From Prevotella sp. (lineage in GTDB: Bacteria; Bacteroidota; Bacteroidia; Bacteroidales; Bacteroidaceae), in contig JAFZBK010000057.1 in the NCBI GenBank assembly GCA_017561825.1, positions 1 through 35,111 on the forward strand: 35,111 nt of DNA, given 5' to 3'. Below the pieces are notes generated by a model. It did not search any database, had not been told where the DNA came from, and was given only the letters and a program-made list of their open reading frames with translations. This document shows positions 9,701 to 17,952 of the stretch, piece after piece (position 1 is the first letter of the stretch; each line of letters opens with the position of its first letter). The translations under genes were made by a program, and so were the position numbers.

Positions 9701-12319
9701 TCATGGAATTACGGGTCGTCCGGCTCGTTACATGCCTCGGCATCACAGAAGCTTCCCAGTTTTACCTACCCTCGGCTTGTCTTCTCATCCTTCACGAATG
9801 ATATTACCGAGTTTGCTTCTCAGTTCAGTTATCATGGCATTCGTTTACGTGGAAGAATGTTGGGAGCATCAAGGAATATGGTGATGGATGCCAAGGAATC
9901 AATGGCCATGCCGATGGCGAGTGGAGCTCTGGCTGAAGAGGAGGTGGCCTTTGATGTAGTAGGTAATGACAGTGAACTCAATGAAATGGTCGTGGTCGGT
10001 TATGGTACCCAAAAGAAAAGCAACATGACCGGAACGGTAAAGGAAGAATCTGGCAATCAGCAGATGGATGAGTCGCAGGTACGAGAGAACCTCAACGAGA
10101 CTGCTTTCTTCTATCCCACATTGGTATCCGACGAAAACGGAAATGTTGCCATACGATTTACCTTACCGGAGAGTGTCACCACATGGAAGTTCATGGGTTT
10201 GACACACGACAAGGAGATGAATTACGGGTTGCTGGATGGTGTTGCTGTGGCCAAGAAGGATGTGATGGTGCAGCCGAACATGCCGCGCTTCCTCCGTACT
10301 GGTGATAAGGCTAGCATCACCACGAAGATATTCAATACGGCTGAGAAGGATGTGACTGGACAGGTGGGTATCCGACTTATTGATCCGGAAACGGAGCAGA
10401 CGGTTTTTGAATCCACCCAACTGTTCAACGTGAAGCAAGGTGATACGGGTAGTGCTACCTTCCGTGTGGAACCGACGGAGCAGATGCCAAGTCTGCTGAT
10501 CTGTAAGATTATCGCCTATGGCGACGGTTTCAGTGATGGTGAACAGCATTATTTGCCTATTCTGCCGAATAGCGAGATGGTTACCAAGACAGCTCCGTTC
10601 ACGCAACATGAGCCTGGAGTGAAGACCATCGATCTGACCAAACTGGTTCCTTCGGATGCGAAGAATACCAAACTCACGGTGGAATACACCAATAACCCAG
10701 CATGGCTGATGGTGCAGACACTTCCCTACGTGGGTGATGTTAACGAGAAAAATGCCATTAGTTTGGCAGCCGCCTATTACGCTAACAAACTGGGTGCTCA
10801 TCTCATCGGACAGGCTCCGCAGGTGAAGAATGTGTTCGCACAGTGGCAGCGGGAAGAGGGGAATGAGACATCCCTGATGAGTGCTCTGGAGAAGAACCAG
10901 GAACTGAAAGCGCTCGTGCTGAACGATACACCGTGGGTGCTTGATGCAGACGATGAAAGCAGTCAGAAGAAGGCGTTGGCTAACTTCTTTGACGAGAACG
11001 CTCTCAACAACCGATTGGAAACTGCTCTGGGTCAGCTGAAGAAACTGCAGAAAGGCGACGGCTCTTTCTCTTGGTGGGAAGGAATGAACGGGTCACCCAG
11101 TATGACCGCCGAGGTGATGGAGTTCTTGACTCGTCTGAACCTGCTCATCGGTACGGATGCTGCGACGAAGAACATTCTCTCGCAGGCCAACAACTATCTT
11201 AGTAAGATTGTTATTGATGAGGTGGCCGACATGAAGCGTCGTGAGAAGAAGGGCGAGAAGGTATATATTTGGTACTCCCACGCTTTGCAGTGGGTGTATA
11301 TCAACGCCATCGCTAACCGTCAACTGAGTGCGAAAGAACAGGAGGCAACGGATTATCTGTTGGGGAAACTGGAGAAGATGAATACCCGTCAGTCGATGTA
11401 TGCCAAGGCGAAGATGGCTGTGGTCCTTGCTAGGAACGGCAAGAAAGAAAAGGCAGACATCTATATGAAGAGTCTGAAAGAGTATATGGTCTATACCGAG
11501 GAGCAAGGACGCTACTTTGATACGCCACGTGCCGGCTATTCTTGGTGCGATTACCGCATTCCTACCCAGACTGCTGTTATCGAGGCATGGCAGTTGTTGA
11601 CACCAACTGACCAGCAGACTATCACGGAACTGCGCCGTTGGTTGCTGTTGCAGAAGCGGACACAGAACTGGGACACCCCAATCAATTGCGTAAATGCGGT
11701 GTTCGCCTTCCTCAACGGGAATACCGAACTACTTGCACATCAGGAACAGACCGTGCTGAAGGTTGACGGTCAGCAGCTTGATCTGCCAAAGGCGACTGCA
11801 GGTATGGGATATGTCAAGACCGTTGTTCCTGTGAAGGAGGCACGTTCGTTGACTGCCGAGAAGAGTAGTACAGGAACATCGTGGGGAGCCGTCTATGCGC
11901 AGTTCCTGCAGCCAACAACTTCGATAGATAATCATAGCTCTGGTCTGAAGGTAAGACGCCAGCTGCTCACCGAGGATGGTAAGCCTGTGACGAGTCTGAA
12001 GGTGGGTGACCGTGTTAAGGTGCGACTGACGATTGAGGCTGACCGTGACTACGACTATGTACAGTTGATTGACAAACGGGCTGCCTGCATGGAGCCGGTG
12101 AACCAGCGGAGCGGTTACCATTGGGGCTATTACTGCGCCCCCAAGGATCAGACCACCCAATACTATTTTGACATTCTCTCAAAGGGTAAGCATGTGGTGG
12201 AGGCGGAGTATTATATCGACCGTCCTGGCACTTACGAAACAGGTACTTGTGTGGTGCAGTGTGCCTATAGTCCTGAGTATATGGGTACGACCAAGTCGCA
12301 GACTATCGAAATCAAATGA
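6728..12319 (+). CDS. Alpha-2-macroglobulin family exported protein (MG2 domain)
   Basis: A 1863-residue envelope protein related to bacterial alpha-2-macroglobulins, which trap or inhibit proteases. An N-terminal signal peptide (hydrophobic LLLFTLVFMPFNLF, then FGQS) predicts export. The MG2 signature DRSIYRPSQTV is near residue 508. The segment ENLNETAFFYPTL (about 1120-1132) is the usual start of the A2M core, and alpha-helical TED-like repeats follow (about 1300-1650). The thioester motif CxEQ is absent: the equivalent place reads PYVGDVNEKN, so covalent trapping is not expected. Residues about 1084-1104 carry a SusC-like motif, LNEMVVVGYGTQKKS. The stop overlaps the next gene by 4 nt (ATGA), so translation is likely coupled to the DUF1573 protein. 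Family is clear; the physiological target is unknown. Confidence 0.88.
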   Translation: MKNYCLRLLLFTLVFMPFNLFGQSYDSLWKQVGEAEKQDLPQTQMTVLEKIIDKAGKEKNYGQLIKARLKHCLAMVEISPDSLQPAVERLKLQRDVAEKKDPALAAVLNNILGSVYEKNPQLADDANLLSAEYYAKSLADPEMLSRHRTAEFEPLVEKGDDSEIFNNDLLHLLAFEAENYQLAYDYYKQTGNRRAMLICKLREVEQRFEGKEGTRFKTSKYAAALDSLIEEFGDLPECGEVAIARCSYMEDCTDVSIDDRIAYIHEAQNRWGSWKRIKWFQEEEAKLRQPMFSLALEREVALPNRPIQVALYSIRNVPQLTITVTRLNHTGESDINANLKNDKLKLMTGSEKVFTKDFFFEQEYYSRKDSMEIGPLPVGIYLVEVAAPKNKIDKRRMILYVSNLLRLEESLPNDKVRYVVVNATTGQPVPGANIKLTIPQGYRKADKVVKLTCDKKGEVIYQMEENRNRRPDKVFVSAGDDRYLPDRSFWGGRFYYNNDERTRDIISVYTDRSIYRPSQTVHVSVLAHQVNDLQTQALERKRYTVRLLNANYKTVEEKEVTTDAYGTASIDFVLPTNGLTGRFQIQVPNHGSTSIRVEEYKRPTFQVEFDEVKEAYKSGDVVTVTGRAKTYAGVPVQGAKVSYNVVRTRSWWWRWFDSDDSDEELSDDEVMTDEKGEFKIQVPMELPEWVEENDLSSGGPLYRRPRFYSFVVRATVTDQGGESHEASTNVPLGSKPTAFSCQIAERSEKKDLKEFTFSLRNAAGKEVEGMVNYSIDGKEMGTVKANEKVPIDALSLSSGRHIIEATCAGDTIKEEFVVFSLSDKVPCIETHDWFYQTSTAFPRDGGSVTIQIGSSDKDTHVVYSIISGNRVIESGTLKMSNSIITQEFKYKEEYGTGLHLTYAWVKEGVVYTHSTSIERPLPDKKLKVKWVTFRDLLTPGQQEEWTLNITHPDGAPANAQFMATMYDKSLDQLAMHYWNFSTGISQSLPYTSWNYGSSGSLHASASQKLPSFTYPRLVFSSFTNDITEFASQFSYHGIRLRGRMLGASRNMVMDAKESMAMPMASGALAEEEVAFDVVGNDSELNEMVVVGYGTQKKSNMTGTVKEESGNQQMDESQVRENLNETAFFYPTLVSDENGNVAIRFTLPESVTTWKFMGLTHDKEMNYGLLDGVAVAKKDVMVQPNMPRFLRTGDKASITTKIFNTAEKDVTGQVGIRLIDPETEQTVFESTQLFNVKQGDTGSATFRVEPTEQMPSLLICKIIAYGDGFSDGEQHYLPILPNSEMVTKTAPFTQHEPGVKTIDLTKLVPSDAKNTKLTVEYTNNPAWLMVQTLPYVGDVNEKNAISLAAAYYANKLGAHLIGQAPQVKNVFAQWQREEGNETSLMSALEKNQELKALVLNDTPWVLDADDESSQKKALANFFDENALNNRLETALGQLKKLQKGDGSFSWWEGMNGSPSMTAEVMEFLTRLNLLIGTDAATKNILSQANNYLSKIVIDEVADMKRREKKGEKVYIWYSHALQWVYINAIANRQLSAKEQEATDYLLGKLEKMNTRQSMYAKAKMAVVLARNGKKEKADIYMKSLKEYMVYTEEQGRYFDTPRAGYSWCDYRIPTQTAVIEAWQLLTPTDQQTITELRRWLLLQKRTQNWDTPINCVNAVFAFLNGNTELLAHQEQTVLKVDGQQLDLPKATAGMGYVKTVVPVKEARSLTAEKSSTGTSWGAVYAQFLQPTTSIDNHSSGLKVRRQLLTEDGKPVTSLKVGDRVKVRLTIEADRDYDYVQLIDKRAACMEPVNQRSGYHWGYYCAPKDQTTQYYFDILSKGKHVVEAEYYIDRPGTYETGTCVVQCAYSPEYMGTTKSQTIEIK

Positions 12320-13383
12320 TGATGAACAAAACAACAATACTATTAGCGGTCTGTGCATGGGCAACAATCCATGCACAGGCACAGAAGATTACCGCAAAGA
12401 CCGACGTGATTGATTGCGGAAGTGTGGTTTACGAACATCCTGTAACGGTGAAGTTCGAGATGCAGAACAGTGGATTTGCCCCGCTGACGATACGGAACAT
12501 CAAAACGAGTTGCGGCTGTACATCGGTGGAGTATCCCCATTCGGAGATTCCTGCTGGTGACGGTTTCACGATCGCTGCCACCTATGATGCCCGTCAGTTA
12601 GGACATTTTATGAAGGATGTAGGAATCTACAGCAATGCCTCCGACAAACCTTACTACCTGTCCATCCGTGGCATTGTGGTGGAGGAATTGGTGGATTATG
12701 AAGGCACTTACGACTACACTTTGGCGGATATCAAAGCAGACAAGAACAATATTGAATTCGATGATGTAACTCGTGGTGATATGCCGATGGAGAAGATCCA
12801 TATTATGAATAGAGGTGCTAAGTCGATCACACCAACTGTGATGCACCTGCCGGAATACCTCAATGCCATCGTTTCACCCACAACTATCGCGCCAGGACGA
12901 CAGGGAACAATCACTATTGCTCTTGATTCCCGGAAATTGCGCGACTATGGTCTGACACAGACAAGTATCTTCCTCGGAATGTTCCCAGGGGATAAGGTTG
13001 CTCCGGAAAAGGAAATCCCTGTGTCAGCTGTTTTGTTACCGGCCTTCACCGAGTTTACGGAGAGTCAGTTGGAGAATGCACCGGAGATTTTGCTTTCTCG
13101 AGAGTATGTGGATCTTGACTTCGGTAAGAAGTCGAAGAAGACCGAGGTGGTTACCATCTCGAACGTTGGTAAAACACCTCTTGAAATCAACTCTTTGCAG
13201 TTGTTTACCGGAGGACTGAAGGTGAAGTTGAACAAACGGCATATCAAGCCTCATGAGACGGCCATGCTGAAGATCACAGCTGAGGCGAAGGTGCTTCGCA
13301 ATGCCCGTTCTAAACCTCGTGTACTGATGATTACCAATGCTCCGGTGGCACCGAAGTTGGTGATTCCTTTGAATGTGAAATAA
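12316..13383 (+). CDS. DUF1573 domain exported protein
   Basis: A 355-residue protein with an N-terminal signal peptide ending near AQAQK. It has at least two immunoglobulin-like DUF1573 modules. The first carries the family's TSCGCTSVEYP motif (about 55-65), the second begins near residue 240 with VDLDFGKKSKKTEVV. DUF1573 proteins are common in Bacteroidetes and have no settled function; an adhesive or scaffold role in the envelope is only a guess. Three consecutive ATG codons (12316, 12319, 12322) make the exact start ambiguous. Translational overlap with the alpha-2-macroglobulin suggests that the two act together. Confidence 0.85.
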   Translation: MMMNKTTILLAVCAWATIHAQAQKITAKTDVIDCGSVVYEHPVTVKFEMQNSGFAPLTIRNIKTSCGCTSVEYPHSEIPAGDGFTIAATYDARQLGHFMKDVGIYSNASDKPYYLSIRGIVVEELVDYEGTYDYTLADIKADKNNIEFDDVTRGDMPMEKIHIMNRGAKSITPTVMHLPEYLNAIVSPTTIAPGRQGTITIALDSRKLRDYGLTQTSIFLGMFPGDKVAPEKEIPVSAVLLPAFTEFTESQLENAPEILLSREYVDLDFGKKSKKTEVVTISNVGKTPLEINSLQLFTGGLKVKLNKRHIKPHETAMLKITAEAKVLRNARSKPRVLMITNAPVAPKLVIPLNVK

Positions 13384-13388
13384 TCATT

Positions 13389-13416
13389 ATTCACTTAACA
13401 CTTTTCCCTATACCCT
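13389..13416. repeat. Degenerate 7-bp repeat between DUF1573 gene and meaB
   Basis: Four successive 7-mers share a C-rich second half: ATTCACT, TAACACT, TTTCCCT and ATACCCT. The period is exact but the units are divergent. It fills most of the 39-nt gap between the two genes. Confidence 0.5.
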
Positions 13417-13422
13417 ATATCT

Positions 13423-14544
13423 ATGGAGCATCCAGAAAACAACGAAGAATACAAAGGATTGCAGGTGAACGCTGGTGTCACACAGCAGTCGATCGTTAAT
13501 CCTTACCTGCAGCGAGGGCGCTTTCGTCGTCGTGAGATTAGTGTGGCCGATATGGTTGAGGGTATCTTGAAAGGCAACGTTACCATCCTTAGTCAGGCGG
13601 TGACGCTCGTGGAGAGTGTGAACCCCGCCCATCAGGCCAAGGCGCAGGAAGTGATTGAGAAATGTTTACCGTATAGCGGAAACAGTATCCGCATCGGTAT
13701 CAGTGGTGTACCTGGTGCCGGTAAGAGTACTTCCATCGATGCGTTCGGCTGTCACGTACTGGATGAACATGGCGGAAAGCTGGCTGTGCTGGCCATCGAC
13801 CCAAGTTCGGAACGCTCGAAAGGTAGTATCTTAGGTGATAAGACACGTATGGAGAAATTGTCTGTAAGAAGTGAAACCTTCATTCGCCCTTCGCCCACTG
13901 CAGGCTCTTTAGGTGGTGTGGCCCGCAAGACTCGCGAGACCATCATCCTCTGTGAGGCTGCTGGTTATGACAAGGTGTTCGTGGAGACGGTGGGTGTAGG
14001 ACAAAGTGAGACGGCATGTCATTCGATGGTCGATTTCTTCCTGCTTATCCAGTTGGCAGGAACGGGTGATGAGCTGCAAGGCATCAAGCGCGGCATCATG
14101 GAGATCAGCGATGGTATCATCATCAATAAGTGCGACGGGAACAACGTTGACAAGTGTCAGATGGCGGCTACGAACTTCAGAAACGCCCTGCATTTCTTCC
14201 CCATGCCCGATAGTGGCTGGTTGCCCAAGGTGCTCTGCTACAGTGGTTTCTATGGTACGGGTATCAAGGAGATCTGGGACATGATCTATCAGTATATAGA
14301 TTTCGTGAAGGCAAACGGTTACTTCGATGTTAGAAGGAATGAACAGAGCAAGTACTGGATGTACGAAACCATCAACGAGCAGTTGCGTAACTCGTTCTAT
14401 CACAATCAGGTGATTGAGCAACAACTGTTGAAGACCGAGATGTCGGTATTACGCGGTGAGAAGACCTCCTTCATGGCGGCGGGTGAACTATTGGAAAAGT
14501 ATTTCAATGACATCAAGGGATTCAGAGTCAGGAAGGAAGGGTAA
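13423..14544 (+). CDS. meaB: MeaB, methylmalonyl-CoA mutase-associated GTPase
   Basis: A G3E-type GTPase that chaperones cobalamin-dependent methylmalonyl-CoA mutase by gating cofactor loading and protecting the enzyme. The 373 residues show a P-loop GVPGAGKS (95-102), the LAIDPSSERSKGSILGDKTRM segment, ETVGVGQSE (switch region, about 188-196) and the guanine-specificity motif NKCD (about 236-239). The N-terminal helical and C-terminal dimerisation regions are both present. The mutase itself is not in this window, so pathway membership (succinate to propionate) is inferred from the family. The gene follows the DUF1573 gene by 39 nt and precedes ispH by 30 nt, with no terminator seen between them. 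Confidence 0.93.
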   Translation: MEHPENNEEYKGLQVNAGVTQQSIVNPYLQRGRFRRREISVADMVEGILKGNVTILSQAVTLVESVNPAHQAKAQEVIEKCLPYSGNSIRIGISGVPGAGKSTSIDAFGCHVLDEHGGKLAVLAIDPSSERSKGSILGDKTRMEKLSVRSETFIRPSPTAGSLGGVARKTRETIILCEAAGYDKVFVETVGVGQSETACHSMVDFFLLIQLAGTGDELQGIKRGIMEISDGIIINKCDGNNVDKCQMAATNFRNALHFFPMPDSGWLPKVLCYSGFYGTGIKEIWDMIYQYIDFVKANGYFDVRRNEQSKYWMYETINEQLRNSFYHNQVIEQQLLKTEMSVLRGEKTSFMAAGELLEKYFNDIKGFRVRKEG

Positions 14545-14574
14545 TCTTATCGGTTGTCATTAACAAAGAAAGAA

Positions 14575-15450
14575 ATGTATCAGGTAGAGATAGACACAGG
14601 TTCGGGATTCTGTTTCGGTGTGACAACAGCCATCCGTAAGGCGGAGGAGGAACTGGCGAAAGGTAGTACGCTTTATTGTCTGGGCGATATCGTTCATAAT
14701 GGTATGGAGTGTGAACGACTGCGACAGATGGGACTGATTACCATCAACCATGACGACCTCAAGCAGTTGCATGATGCCAAGGTGTTGCTGCGTGCACATG
14801 GTGAACCGCCAGAGACGTATGCCCTGGCCCGCAAGAACAACATTGAGATTATCGATGCTACTTGTCCTGTGGTGCTCCAGTTGCAGCGGCGTATCAAGAA
14901 GCAATATGATTCAAGGAGTGAGGAACAGGAAAAAGGTGGCGAGAAGCAGATTGTGATCTTCGGAAAGCCCGGACATGCAGAGGTGTTAGGACTGGTGGGG
15001 CAGACGGAGAACAACGCGATTGTCATTGCCAGTTTCGAGGATGTGAAGAAGTTGGATTTCAGTCGCGATATCTATCTGTACTCCCAGACCACCAAGTCGC
15101 TGGATGAGTTCCAGCGGATTATCGAGTACATCAAGCAAAATATTTCCCCTGATGCGAATTTCAAAAGTTTTGATACTATTTGCCGACAAGTGGCAAACCG
15201 CATGCCGAGTATTGCCTCTTTTGCTGCCCGCCACGATCTTATTCTTTTCGTTTGTGGAAGGAAGAGCAGTAACGGAAGGGTTCTCTTCAATGAATGCCGA
15301 CGTGTAAATGCTAATAGTTATCTGATAGAAGGTCCTGATGAGATCAATCCTCAGTGGCTCAACGAAGAGTTAAGAACCGTTGGCATCTGTGGGGCCACCA
15401 GTACACCGAAATGGCTCATGGAGGAGTGCCGTGATGCCATCCTCAAGTAA
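14575..15450 (+). CDS. ispH: IspH, 4-hydroxy-3-methylbut-2-enyl diphosphate reductase
   Basis: An iron-sulfur enzyme for the last step of the MEP isoprenoid pathway, making IPP and DMAPP. The three cluster cysteines are visible in SGFCFGV, DATCPVV and GICGATSTP. His and Glu motifs AHGEPP and PGHAEVLG are present. The open frame extends upstream to a TTG at 14554, but the ATG at 14575 is preceded by an A/G-rich stretch and gives the standard N-terminus MYQVEIDTGSGFCFG, so I chose it (291 residues). A short charged loop near residues 116-128 (SRSEEQEKGGEK) appears longer than usual. The stop directly abuts the stop of convergent cmk, with no base between them. Confidence 0.94.
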   Translation: MYQVEIDTGSGFCFGVTTAIRKAEEELAKGSTLYCLGDIVHNGMECERLRQMGLITINHDDLKQLHDAKVLLRAHGEPPETYALARKNNIEIIDATCPVVLQLQRRIKKQYDSRSEEQEKGGEKQIVIFGKPGHAEVLGLVGQTENNAIVIASFEDVKKLDFSRDIYLYSQTTKSLDEFQRIIEYIKQNISPDANFKSFDTICRQVANRMPSIASFAARHDLILFVCGRKSSNGRVLFNECRRVNANSYLIEGPDEINPQWLNEELRTVGICGATSTPKWLMEECRDAILK

Positions 15451-16146
15451 CTACTCCTTTACTCTTTCCAGATACCGCTCATAGAGCCATTCGTTCTGTT
15501 CAGGGATGGTCAGGTAACTATTGTCAAGAACTAATGCATCCTCGGCTTGGCGTAGTGGTGATACTTCGCGGTGAGAATCGATAAAGTCACGTTCCTGCAC
15601 GTTCTTCAGAATCTCATCGTAATCGGCTTCCATCCCTTTCCCTAACAGTTCCTTGTAACGACGTTCTGCACGCACCTCGGCAGAGGCGGTGACAAACACT
15701 TTCAGTTCGGCGTTGGGGAAGACCACGGTACCGATGTCACGACCGTCCATCACGATACCTTTCTCCTCACCCATTTTCTGCTGCTGGGCAACCAAGGCCT
15801 CGCGGACAAAGGGTAGGGCAGCGATGGGAGAAACGAGGTTCGATACCTCCATGGTGCGGATATCCTGTTCCACCAGTTCATCGTTCAGATAGGTATCAGG
15901 TTTCCCCGTTTCCTCGTTGAGCTTGAACGAAATGTTGATCTCAGGCATCTTTGCTTCCAGTTCCTCCACGCGGATACTGTCATCCTCATTGAACAACCCG
16001 TTGCGCAGGGCAAAGAGGGTAACTGCACGGTACATGGCACCCGTATCCACATAGATATATCCTATCTTTTTGGCCAGGTCCTTGGCCATGGTCGATTTCC
16101 CGCAAGAGGAATGACCGTCAATAGCTATCGTAATCTTTTTCATCAT
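15451..16146 (-). CDS. cmk: Cytidylate kinase
   Basis: Phosphorylates CMP and dCMP with ATP in the cytoplasm. The 231-residue protein opens with the P-loop segment [12 protein letters not shown] and continues with [12 protein letters not shown], both typical of Cmk. The lid region contains the [15 protein letters not shown] segment that binds nucleotide. It follows the PorQ gene on the same strand after a 35-nt gap filled by a 7-bp repeat array. That array begins at the start codon. ispH and cmk are convergent and share no intergenic base. Confidence 0.95.
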   Translation of the reverse strand: MMKKITIAIDGHSSCGKSTMAKDLAKKIGYIYVDTGAMYRAVTLFALRNGLFNEDDSIRVEELEAKMPEINISFKLNEETGKPDTYLNDELVEQDIRTMEVSNLVSPIAALPFVREALVAQQQKMGEEKGIVMDGRDIGTVVFPNAELKVFVTASAEVRAERRYKELLGKGMEADYDEILKNVQERDFIDSHREVSPLRQAEDALVLDNSYLTIPEQNEWLYERYLERVKE

Positions 16147-16186
16147 TTATCACTTGTAACTTATCACTTGTAACTTGTCACTTATA
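16145..16186. repeat. 7-bp tandem repeat between porQ and cmk
   Basis: Five clear 7-mers with consensus ACTTRTM start at 16152, 16159, 16166, 16173 and 16180, and a weaker unit starts at 16145. The array overlaps the cmk start codon region at one end. At the other end it includes the TTA that is the stop of the PorQ gene on the minus strand. Confidence 0.85.
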
Positions 16187-17132
16187 GTGAGTAGCTCACA
16201 TTTACCAGTAGGGAATGCGACGAGATATGGTATTTCCCGTAGGCGATGTTCAGTTTAAAGCGGTCTAACTGAAGACCGGCACCTAACGACAAGCCAGCAC
16301 CATGACTGCTTCCACGCTCCTCATCATTGCTGACAATCTCCATCTCGCTGGCTCTACGGAAGTTGTAACCGACGGCCACGTAGATTTGAGGTGATAGGAT
16401 GATGTCGGCACCTGCCACAAGATGATGAATGAACTTCTTGTTCATGTGGTTCAAGTCAACGAGTGTGGCCGAGAGTCTGAGTGGTGATCCGATCAGTCGT
16501 TTGCTGGCACCAATCTGCAGGTCGAGCGGCAGCTTACTGTATTCCTCCTCATACGCATCCAGTTCACCACCGAGGTTCTTTACAACAGCAGATACCGACA
16601 AATCCTTCTCTGGATTGTAGTAGTTTACACCTAAGTCAACCCCCATGGCAAATGCGTTATAGTCGCCGATATAGGAAGTAATGAAACGTGCCGTGATACC
16701 GCCCACGATATTGGTACCTAACTGGTAGGAGAGGGCACCGGCAATGGCGATGTCCTTAGCTGAGAACTCACCAGTCTGCACATTATGTTCATCTACCTCC
16801 TTCATCTTCCCATAATCCAGGAACTGAGCCATGATACCTACCGTGGCCTTCTCCTTGACGATCTTGCTGAACGAGGCACTTGCCGCGTTGGCTCCTTCCA
16901 TGTAATTCATGTAGTTCAGGTTCAGACTCTTGTCGCTTACCGATGAGAGCAGAGCTGGGTTATGGAACATCAGCGAGGGATCGTCTTCGATGATGGAGAT
17001 ATTGTCACTGCCTAATGCCGCTGCATGCGCGCTCACTGGCAGTCGTAGGAAATTATAGCCCGTCTGACTGTCTTGTGCCCATGTAAGAACACTGATGAGC
17101 GTGAATAAGAGGCAAAATATGACTTTTTTCAT
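16182..17132 (-). CDS. porQ: PorQ-like type IX secretion outer-membrane protein
   Basis: A 316-residue protein with a signal peptide (hydrophobic VIFCLLFTLISVLTWA, then QD) and a PorV/PorQ-type beta-barrel pattern. The conserved N-terminal part reads YNFLRLPVSAHAAALGSDN, followed by DDPSLMFHNPALLS. This proline-free alternating-strand pattern and the HAAALG block match PorQ, which in Porphyromonas gingivalis is needed for type IX secretion. It implies a type IX system encoded elsewhere. The gene precedes cmk on the same strand, an arrangement I believe is shared with P. gingivalis but could not check. The stop codon comes from the adjacent heptad repeat. Confidence 0.85.
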   Translation of the reverse strand: MKKVIFCLLFTLISVLTWAQDSQTGYNFLRLPVSAHAAALGSDNISIIEDDPSLMFHNPALLSSVSDKSLNLNYMNYMEGANAASASFSKIVKEKATVGIMAQFLDYGKMKEVDEHNVQTGEFSAKDIAIAGALSYQLGTNIVGGITARFITSYIGDYNAFAMGVDLGVNYYNPEKDLSVSAVVKNLGGELDAYEEEYSKLPLDLQIGASKRLIGSPLRLSATLVDLNHMNKKFIHHLVAGADIILSPQIYVAVGYNFRRASEMEIVSNDEERGSSHGAGLSLGAGLQLDRFKLNIAYGKYHISSHSLLVNVSYSL

Positions 17133-17150
17133 TTAATTCATTTATTTTAG

Positions 17151-17160
17151 TGCAAAGATA
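17151..17160 (-). promoter_or_regulatory. -7 element for porQ-cmk
   Basis: The minus strand reads TATCTTTGCA 19 nt before the PorQ start codon. No clear TTTG lies at the expected -33 position. The predicted leader is very short. Confidence 0.6.
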
Positions 17161-17184
17161 CACCTTTTTTACAAATATCTATAC

Positions 17185-17193
17185 TAATTTTGC
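17185..17193 (+). promoter_or_regulatory. -7 element for the tonB operon
   Basis: TAATTTTGC fits TAnnTTTGC and lies 46 nt before the TTG start of the TonB gene. The -33 region is a T run without a clear TTTG. It is divergent from the porQ promoter in a 106-nt intergenic region. Confidence 0.5.
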
Positions 17194-17238
17194 AAAGCAA
17201 TCATTATCATAACGAAAAAAACAGCAATTTAGTGTAAC

Positions 17239-17952
17239 TTGGAAGTCAAGAAATCATACGAAGCCGATCTGGAGCACCAGTGGAAGAAGCGATTCCTTTT
17301 GGGAGTGGTTCTCGTACTGGCTGTCCTTGCTGTTGCCTTGGAACTTAACTTCAAGGATGGAGCGGTGGAGTATAATGAAGAACTGTTGGATGATATTGTG
17401 CAGGAACTGGAATTGAAACCTGCCATGAATCAGGAGGATATGATTGCTGTTATCGAGGAACCTGAGGAAGAGCCTGCTCCTCCCACCCGCATCAATCCTG
17501 TGGATGAACCAGTAATGAGGGATGCCACCGACCGTTTGGTAGAGAACCGTCAGGAGCTCTTTGAGGGTGAGACTGAGGCCGCAGAGCAGGAAAAGGTGTC
17601 ACCGATTCCACCAGTGGCCATCGATGCTGATAACAACCCGCTGAACTTCCGTGTGGTGGAACGTTTACCAGAGTTCCCCGGCGGCATGACGGAGTTTATG
17701 AAATGGCTTACCAAGAACCTGAAATACCCAGAGTCAGCCCGTCGTCAGAACATGCAGGGCACGGTAGTCATCTCCTTTATTGTCAATACCGACGGCAGCA
17801 CATCCGAGATAAAGGTTGTCCGTCCGCGTCATCCTGACCTCGACCGTGAGGCTGTGCGGGTGGTTCGAATGATGCCCAAGTGGAAACCAGGAGAGGATCA
17901 CGGCAAGGTGTGCCGTACCATGATATCAATCCCAATCGTATTTAAGATATGA
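17239..17952 (+). CDS. tonB: TonB-family energy transducer (TTG start)
   Basis: An inner-membrane-anchored protein that passes proton-motive force to TonB-dependent outer-membrane receptors. The 237 residues have a single membrane helix (about 19-36), an acidic and proline-containing periplasmic linker (about 65-115) and a TonB C-terminal domain (about 145-237) with LPEFPGGM, YPESARRQNMQG and VNTDGS. The start must be TTG at 17239 or later, because an in-frame TAG sits at 17230-17232. TTG gives the family-typical MEVKKS N-terminus. The stop overlaps the next start by 4 nt (ATGA). No exbB or exbD is nearby, so its partners lie elsewhere. Confidence 0.9.
   Translation: MEVKKSYEADLEHQWKKRFLLGVVLVLAVLAVALELNFKDGAVEYNEELLDDIVQELELKPAMNQEDMIAVIEEPEEEPAPPTRINPVDEPVMRDATDRLVENRQELFEGETEAAEQEKVSPIPPVAIDADNNPLNFRVVERLPEFPGGMTEFMKWLTKNLKYPESARRQNMQGTVVISFIVNTDGSTSEIKVVRPRHPDLDREAVRVVRMMPKWKPGEDHGKVCRTMISIPIVFKI

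Noticed and set aside
14554-14574. TTG start adding seven residues to IspH
   Set aside because: The ATG at 14575 gives the family-standard N-terminus and has an A/G-rich stretch directly upstream.
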